Part shown: one piece after another, positions 13,847 through 17,875 of the stretch
Numbering within the stretch: the first letter of the stretch is position 1
Layout of the letters: the number at the start of each line of letters is the position of its first letter
Source of the DNA: Chromatiales bacterium
GTDB lineage: Bacteria > Pseudomonadota > Gammaproteobacteria > Chromatiales > Chromatiaceae
Direction of reading: 5' to 3'
NCBI GenBank assembly: GCA_022360595.1
Contig: JAKSCN010000103.1
Location: 1 to 17,875, forward strand
Length of the DNA: 17,875 bases
Made by a program: the position numbers and the translations under genes
Notes under the pieces: generated by a model
Seen by the model: the letters and a program-made list of their open reading frames with translations, nothing else
Databases searched by the model: none
What the model was told of the DNA's origin: nothing

Positions 13847-14758
13847 TCAGCTACCCCGGCTGATGAACTTAATCTGATTTACCAGCGTGTCGTTAACCGG
13901 TGTCGCTACGCCATGTGTTTTGCCTAGTCGGGTAATGGCGCCGTTAATGAAATCAATCTCTGTCGTATAGCCACGCCGGATATCCTGTAGCATCGACGAG
14001 TGGTGCTCAGCCGTGACTGGTATCTGTACCTCCTGCAGATAGGTCAGATACTCCTGGGCATTTTGCCAGGGCAGCGTGATCTGCTCCTGCTGGGAGACTT
14101 GGAAGGCCTCGCCGATAAGCTGCTCAATAATGTGCCAAGTGGTCGGGTGGGCAAGCTCGCCATAGGGAACATCGAGAATAGCCCCCAATGGATTCAAGGC
14201 GCAGTTGTAAAGCGTTTTAGCCCAGATGTTTGATTGGATATTGTTGCTCGCTTCAACATTGAGGCCTGCCTGTTTGAATAGAGTGACGAGTTGTTCTGCT
14301 GCCTGATCCATGCCATTCGGGAAGGTGCCCAAGCGGATTGGCCCGGCTTCCACAGTGGCATGTACCTGTGCATCACCCCGCCACTCAAAGCCGGTGATGA
14401 TGGTGCCACCGATAACGGTGCTGCTGTACTCGCTGATAATCTCTTCGTTGCCGATGCCGTTCTGTAAGCTCACCACTGCTGCTTTAGCCAGAATGGCTTT
14501 ATGTGCTTCGCAGAGTTCGCGAGTGCTCTGAGACTTGGCGCTGATGATGCAGTAGTCGTAGCGGTTCTCTGCCGGTACTTCAGTTAATGCGGAGAGTGGG
14601 AAAACCCCATCCCCCCAGATGCCTGTCAGCTCAAAGCCGCGCTCTTGGATCACGGCGGCGTGACGGGGTCGACATAATACGTCAACGCTACAGACGGTGG
14701 ATAGGCGGGCTGCTATGCTCAAACCAACAGCACCTGCGCCAAGGATTAGCACTTTCAT
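13847..14758 (-). CDS. Ketopantoate reductase family protein (PanE/ApbA-like)
   Basis: This 303-aa protein begins with a Rossmann NADPH site GAGAVG (7-12). SLQNGIGN (N100) and the ketopantoate-reductase signature around K181 (WAKTLYNCALNPLGAI) support the NADPH-dependent 2-dehydropantoate 2-reductase fold; K181 is the expected catalytic lysine. True PanE makes pantoate for coenzyme A, but many paralogues reduce other 2-oxoacids and the window has no panB or panC neighbours, so I leave the symbol blank. GGAG about 7 nt before the ATG is a good ribosome site. It is divergent from tpm with a 104-bp shared gap and convergent with arsM. Confidence 0.85.
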   Translation of the reverse strand: MKVLILGAGAVGLSIAARLSTVCSVDVLCRPRHAAVIQERGFELTGIWGDGVFPLSALTEVPAENRYDYCIISAKSQSTRELCEAHKAILAKAAVVSLQNGIGNEEIISEYSSTVIGGTIITGFEWRGDAQVHATVEAGPIRLGTFPNGMDQAAEQLVTLFKQAGLNVEASNNIQSNIWAKTLYNCALNPLGAILDVPYGELAHPTTWHIIEQLIGEAFQVSQQEQITLPWQNAQEYLTYLQEVQIPVTAEHHSSMLQDIRRGYTTEIDFINGAITRLGKTHGVATPVNDTLVNQIKFISRGS

Positions 14759-14862
14759 ACAGAGACTCCAATAGTTAATGACCGGATTATCCCTATCTGT
14801 AATTACCGCGGCAATTTCTTTAGTATGCGGCCTATAGATATTGGTAAAACAGCGGGTGAAAT

Positions 14863-15522
14863 ATGGAAGCGGAGTTTTGGCGCCAGCGTTGGCAAAAGAA
14901 TGAGATAGGTTTTCATCAGGATGAGATCAATGTCCACCTGCAGACCTGTTGGCAGAAGATAGAGGTGCGGCCGAATAGCACGGTGTTTGTCCCCTTGTGC
15001 GGTAAGAGTCTTGACCTGCTTTGGTTACGCAGTCAGGGCTATACGGTGATCGGCATAGAGATCAGCGCCTTAGCGGTGGAGGCTTTTTTTGTTGAGAATG
15101 AGCTGACACCCGAAGTCAGTGAAGTGGATAAGTTCCGCCGCTGGGAGTGTGATGGGATTACGATTCTGGAAGGTGATTTTTTTGATCTGCAGCCTGGGCA
15201 TCTGAGCGGGGTGGAGACAGTGTATGACCGGGCTTCGCTGGTCGCGTTACCGCCGGAGATGCGCAAGGCCTACGCTGAGCATCTGTTTAAGGTTTTACCC
15301 GGACAGGTCGATATTCTGTTGGTGACCATGCAGTATCCTCAGGAGGAGATGAGTGGCCCTCCTTTTGCGGTTGAAGAAGAGGAAGTGCATACACTGTATC
15401 ACGATCACTACCAGATGAGCTGTCTGGATACGTTGGATATTCTGGAGGAAAATCCAAGATTTAGAGCAAAAGGGGTAACCCACATGGAAGAGAAGGTTTT
15501 TTTGCTGAGAAATGGTGGTTGA
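14863..15522 (+). CDS. tpm: Thiopurine S-methyltransferase (Tpm)
   Basis: This 219-aa SAM-dependent methyltransferase matches bacterial TPMT in length and order: FWRQRWQKNEIGFHQ at the N-terminus, VFVPLCGKSLDLLWL (SAM motif), GIEIS, ILEGDFFDL, then YDRASLVALPPEMR. In Pseudomonas, bacterial Tpm confers tellurite/selenite resistance by methylating the metalloids; whether this one does is inferred. A ribosome site of GGGTGA type precedes the ATG. It is divergent from the ketopantoate-reductase gene. A short CTTAAG/CTTAAG hairpin (15529-15545) lies in the 73-bp gap before the next gene, without a T-run. Confidence 0.92.
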   Translation: MEAEFWRQRWQKNEIGFHQDEINVHLQTCWQKIEVRPNSTVFVPLCGKSLDLLWLRSQGYTVIGIEISALAVEAFFVENELTPEVSEVDKFRRWECDGITILEGDFFDLQPGHLSGVETVYDRASLVALPPEMRKAYAEHLFKVLPGQVDILLVTMQYPQEEMSGPPFAVEEEEVHTLYHDHYQMSCLDTLDILEENPRFRAKGVTHMEEKVFLLRNGG

Positions 15523-15595
15523 TGGCCTCTTAAGAACCCCTTAAGGCAGCCGCTATAGTGTTATCTGGCCCCAGCTACCGAGGATAATAATTACC

Positions 15596-16102
15596 ATGAC
15601 ACAGTTAGGCCGAGTACTGGCTGCGATAGATGCCTGCGCTGACCGTTTGGATGAGTTGCACCAAACTTATCCGCATCTCTCTTCTCAGGATATAGAGCAG
15701 AGTGTTGCGTACTGGCGCAAAGTACGCCCGGGTATAGAGATCGAAACCTCAGCGAAACCGAAAGGTGAGGGCAAGGTGACAATCGAGCAGCCCGATCAAT
15801 CGGCGGCCCAGAATCGGGATAAGGTGCGTCAGATCGCCGTCGATCTGTTGAATGACAACGGTCTGGAGGATACCTTGGATATTCTCCATAGCAAACACAA
15901 TGTCGATCTGACCATTAAGAATCTTGTTGCCCTGGTGGGTAAGACTATCTACCTGAGCGCTCTGCAACAGGATGCCAAGATGCTGAGGCAGAATGCTATC
16001 TCTTATGATCAGATTGCTGAGCTGTGGAATGATCTGGAGCGCCCGGCATCTGGCGGCACTGTCTGGACAGCAAAGACTGTTTCCCTGTTATTAGAGTCAT
16101 AG
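15596..16102 (+). CDS. Hypothetical protein, 168 aa
   Basis: I do not recognise this family. The protein is soluble with no signal peptide. It has an N-terminal helical segment (residues 1-40, DACADRLDELHQTYPHLSSQ), a charged linker (~45-75, with KPKGEGKVTIEQPDQ), and a helical C-terminal half with DLLNDNGLEDTLDIL and a late WNDLERPASGGTVWT. The C-terminal part, with a gap-free TVWTAKTVSLLLES end, looks like a small helix-turn-helix fold that could bind DNA, but this is speculation. GAGGATAAT precedes the ATG. The HDOD gene begins 34 bp after its stop in the same direction, so the two are probably cotranscribed. Confidence 0.65.
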   Translation: MTQLGRVLAAIDACADRLDELHQTYPHLSSQDIEQSVAYWRKVRPGIEIETSAKPKGEGKVTIEQPDQSAAQNRDKVRQIAVDLLNDNGLEDTLDILHSKHNVDLTIKNLVALVGKTIYLSALQQDAKMLRQNAISYDQIAELWNDLERPASGGTVWTAKTVSLLLES

Positions 16103-16136
16103 TGATATTTCTAATCAAGCCCAACGCTGTAGTTTT

Positions 16137-17000
16137 ATGGCGACAGAAGAAGAGCAAAAATTTGATGTTAAGTCGTTCGCGACTGAGCTACGCGACGATA
16201 TTGAAAACAACCGTATAAAACTCCCCACGCTGCCAGCGATCTCTTTGGAAGCGTTGTTGGTGGTCAATGACGCGGATAGTTCAATGGCCGATGTTGCCAA
16301 GGTGATCATTAAGGACACCTCAATGGCGACGCGTCTGGTGCGCTATGCCAATAGTCCGCTCTACGCAGGTACGGTAAAGGTGACATCTGTGAAGATGGCG
16401 ATTACCCGTATCGGGTTTGATGCGGTCAAACACGCCATTCTCAGTTTGGCGATGAAGGATGTTTTTAGTACCCCTTTTAAGCTGGTCCAGAAGCGTATGG
16501 AATTGCTCTGGGTGCATAGTGTGCGCGTTGCCTCCATCGCTACGCTGATAGCGGGCTATCTGCCCCATATCAAACAGGATGAAGCAATGTTGGCCGGGCT
16601 CATTCATGATGTGGGTGTTATACCGATTCTGCTCAAGGCCAAAGATCGCCCTGAGTTGGCGGAGCAGAGCGAACAGTTGGATAAGGTGACCAAGGCGCTA
16701 CACATGCTGGTCGGTAAGTTTCTACTGCAGTACTGGAACTTTGAAAAAACCTTTATTGATGTGGCCGCCCAGCATGATCGGCTTGACCGTAAATGTGACG
16801 GCGATAAGGCGGATCATGTGGATGTGATTCAGATTGCCAACATCCTGAGCTATGCGGACGATGATCAGCACGCTTATAGTGAGCTGGATATTACAAAGCT
16901 ACCCGCCTATCGGCGTATAGGGGATGAGGTGGTTACTCAAGTGATGACCGACATCGAAGATGGTGCTGCGGAGCAGAGTATCAGTCATACCCTTCTCTAG
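16137..17000 (+). CDS. HDOD-domain signalling protein
   Basis: This 287-aa cytoplasmic protein has an HDOD domain spanning about residues 25-225. LPTLPAISLEAL opens it, followed by IIKDTSMATRLVRYANSPLY and VKMAITRIGFDAVKHAIL. LIHDVGV contains the degenerate HD pair (H157, D158). HDOD proteins are HD-GYP-related, usually without phosphodiesterase activity, and act in chemotaxis, cyclic-di-GMP or stress signalling as regulators. No additional domain (GGDEF, REC) is fused here. No clear ribosome site precedes the ATG at 16137, so translation may be coupled to the upstream 168-aa gene. Its 3' end meets the terminator at 17024-17046. Confidence 0.88.
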   Translation: MATEEEQKFDVKSFATELRDDIENNRIKLPTLPAISLEALLVVNDADSSMADVAKVIIKDTSMATRLVRYANSPLYAGTVKVTSVKMAITRIGFDAVKHAILSLAMKDVFSTPFKLVQKRMELLWVHSVRVASIATLIAGYLPHIKQDEAMLAGLIHDVGVIPILLKAKDRPELAEQSEQLDKVTKALHMLVGKFLLQYWNFEKTFIDVAAQHDRLDRKCDGDKADHVDVIQIANILSYADDDQHAYSELDITKLPAYRRIGDEVVTQVMTDIEDGAAEQSISHTLL

Positions 17001-17023
17001 GGCCTGTTACCAGAAGCAATAAA

Positions 17024-17046
17024 AAAGCCGGCGATAAGCCGGCTTT
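17024..17046 (-). terminator. Intrinsic terminator of tRNA-Gly, possibly bidirectional
   Basis: AAAGCCGGC and GCCGGCTTT are perfect 9-bp arms around GATAA. On the reverse strand the stem runs into six Ts, so it ends the tRNA-Gly transcript 9 bp past the tRNA. On the forward strand it is followed by TTTCTT and may weakly end the HDOD gene as well. Confidence 0.88.
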
Positions 17047-17054
17047 CTTGAATT

Positions 17055-17130
17055 TGGAGCGGGAAACGAGATTCGAACTCGCGACCCCAACCTTGGCAAG
17101 GTTGTGCTCTACCAGCTGAGCTATTCCCGC
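17055..17130 (-). tRNA. tRNA-Gly (GCC)
   Basis: Read on the reverse strand, this 76-nt segment begins GCGGGAATAGCTCAG and ends TTCCCGC-T-CCA, so the 7-bp acceptor stem closes perfectly and CCA is encoded. The D-loop has CAGCTGGTAGAG, the anticodon loop TTGCCAA gives anticodon GCC, and the T-loop reads GTTCGAATC. It is followed at once by the terminator at 17046-17024, and is likely a single-gene unit. Confidence 0.97.
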
Positions 17131-17215
17131 GTCTCAGAGAAGCGGGTATTTTAGGGATCTAGAGGTTAATGTCAAGGGGTAATTTTGCGGGACCTGCTTT
17201 GTCCTGATTCGGCTT

Positions 17216-17875
17216 TTAAAACCAGCCAAGATTTGATAGCAGTAGTTTAACGCTGATGATCAGGCTGATCGCTACAATCATGGGGCGAACCAGTTTGGAG
17301 CCTCGCATGAATACCAGATGGGCGCCGATTCTGGCGCCGATAAATTGTCCGATGGCCATGGCGATACCCACTTGCCAGATGACGTATCCGCCGACGACAA
17401 AAACCAGTAGCGATGAGATGTTGCTGGTGAAATTGAGAATCTTGGTGTGGGCGGTAGCTTTGGTAAGCCCAAAACCGAGTAGGGTTACAAAGCCGATAGT
17501 GAAAAATGAGCCTGCGCCGGGGCCGAAGAATCCATCGTAAAAGCCCACAGTGAAGCCGATAGTGAAGGCAAACAGAAGATAGCTGATGCGCTGTTTACCC
17601 GTCTGACTGCCTAAGTTCGGTGTAAACCAGAAGTAGAGTGCGACCAGAATCAGCAGGATGGGAATCAGTGATGAGAGAAAGTCGATAGAGATCGACTGGA
17701 CCAGTAGCGTACCGCTGGCTGAGCCGATGAAGGTCCAGAGAATCATTTGCCAGATCTCTCGCAGGTTGACCACTCCCTTACGGATAAAAAAGAGGCTGGC
17801 TGAGAGGGTGCCAAAGGAGCCTTGAAACTTGTTGGTTGCCAGTGCCTGGGTTGGTGTGATGCCGGTGGAAAGCAG
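17216..17875 (-). CDS. TSUP-family permease (TauE/SafE, YfcA-like), N-terminus outside window
   Basis: The frame is open to the window edge (219 residues visible), so the gene begins beyond 17875; the internal GTG at 17773 is not the start. The edge reads LLSTGITPTQALATNKFQGSFG, a TSUP signature (ALATNKFQG as in YfcA). Several hydrophobic helices follow, with FGPGAGSFFTIGFVTLLG as the second repeat motif of the family and a final helix ending KLLLSNLGWF. TSUP proteins move small anions such as sulfite or organosulfonates across the inner membrane; the exact substrate is not shown here. An 85-bp gap separates its stop from the tRNA-Gly gene. Confidence 0.92.
   Translation of the reverse strand: MLSTGITPTQALATNKFQGSFGTLSASLFFIRKGVVNLREIWQMILWTFIGSASGTLLVQSISIDFLSSLIPILLILVALYFWFTPNLGSQTGKQRISYLLFAFTIGFTVGFYDGFFGPGAGSFFTIGFVTLLGFGLTKATAHTKILNFTSNISSLLVFVVGGYVIWQVGIAMAIGQFIGARIGAHLVFMRGSKLVRPMIVAISLIISVKLLLSNLGWF

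Noticed and set aside
17216..17773. TSUP permease as a complete 185-aa gene starting at GTG 17773
   Set aside because: The frame continues upstream to the window edge with conserved TSUP sequence (ALATNKFQG), so the gene is simply cut by the window.

Overview
The window looks like chromosome of a gammaproteobacterium. The core genes (threonine synthase, Tpm, an HDOD protein, tRNA-Gly) and the short GTAGGAGCGA-type intergenic hairpins resemble sulfur-oxidising Gammaproteobacteria, but that placement is inference from gene content and not a phylogeny. Both ends cut through genes: a transglutaminase-like membrane protein on the left and a TSUP permease on the right.

Left part (1-7500) is a patchwork of accessory genes, several AT-rich, separated by long gaps. 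It holds the transglutaminase-like protein, a periplasmic DUF3365 monohaem protein, a glycine-zipper lipoprotein, a reverse-strand YbjQ-like protein, a second small lipoprotein, and two unrecognised reverse-strand small genes (6733-7490).

The most notable item lies within this part: a complete-looking retron at 5134-6652. A promoter-like pair sits in front of a structured non-coding RNA (5171-5335) bounded by a 15-bp a1/a2 inverted repeat. Immediately after it comes a reverse transcriptase with YADD, LPQGAPTSP and a divergent retron region X/Y. No accessory effector gene is recognisable beside it. The likely RT start is TTG at 5339, because the upstream extension of the same reading frame runs through the RNA.

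Right part (7693-17875) is denser and more ordinary. A RamB/ScfR-type regulator (reverse) is divergent from thrC; their shared 303-bp gap carries a perfect 10-bp-arm palindrome and a TTTGCAAA-centred palindrome. Next come cimA, a citramalate synthase of the Leptospira type with its pyruvate-pocket residues conserved, and, 8 bp later, an ArsM-type arsenite methyltransferase. A reverse ketopantoate-reductase-family gene, tpm (thiopurine/chalcogen methyltransferase), an unrecognised 168-aa gene and an HDOD signalling protein follow. tRNA-Gly(GCC) with its own terminator and the TSUP permease close the window.

Functional threads: thrC makes threonine, while cimA offers a threonine-independent route to 2-oxobutyrate and isoleucine. 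arsM and tpm are both SAM-dependent methyltransferases that can act on toxic metalloids. The retron is a probable anti-phage module in the accessory part.
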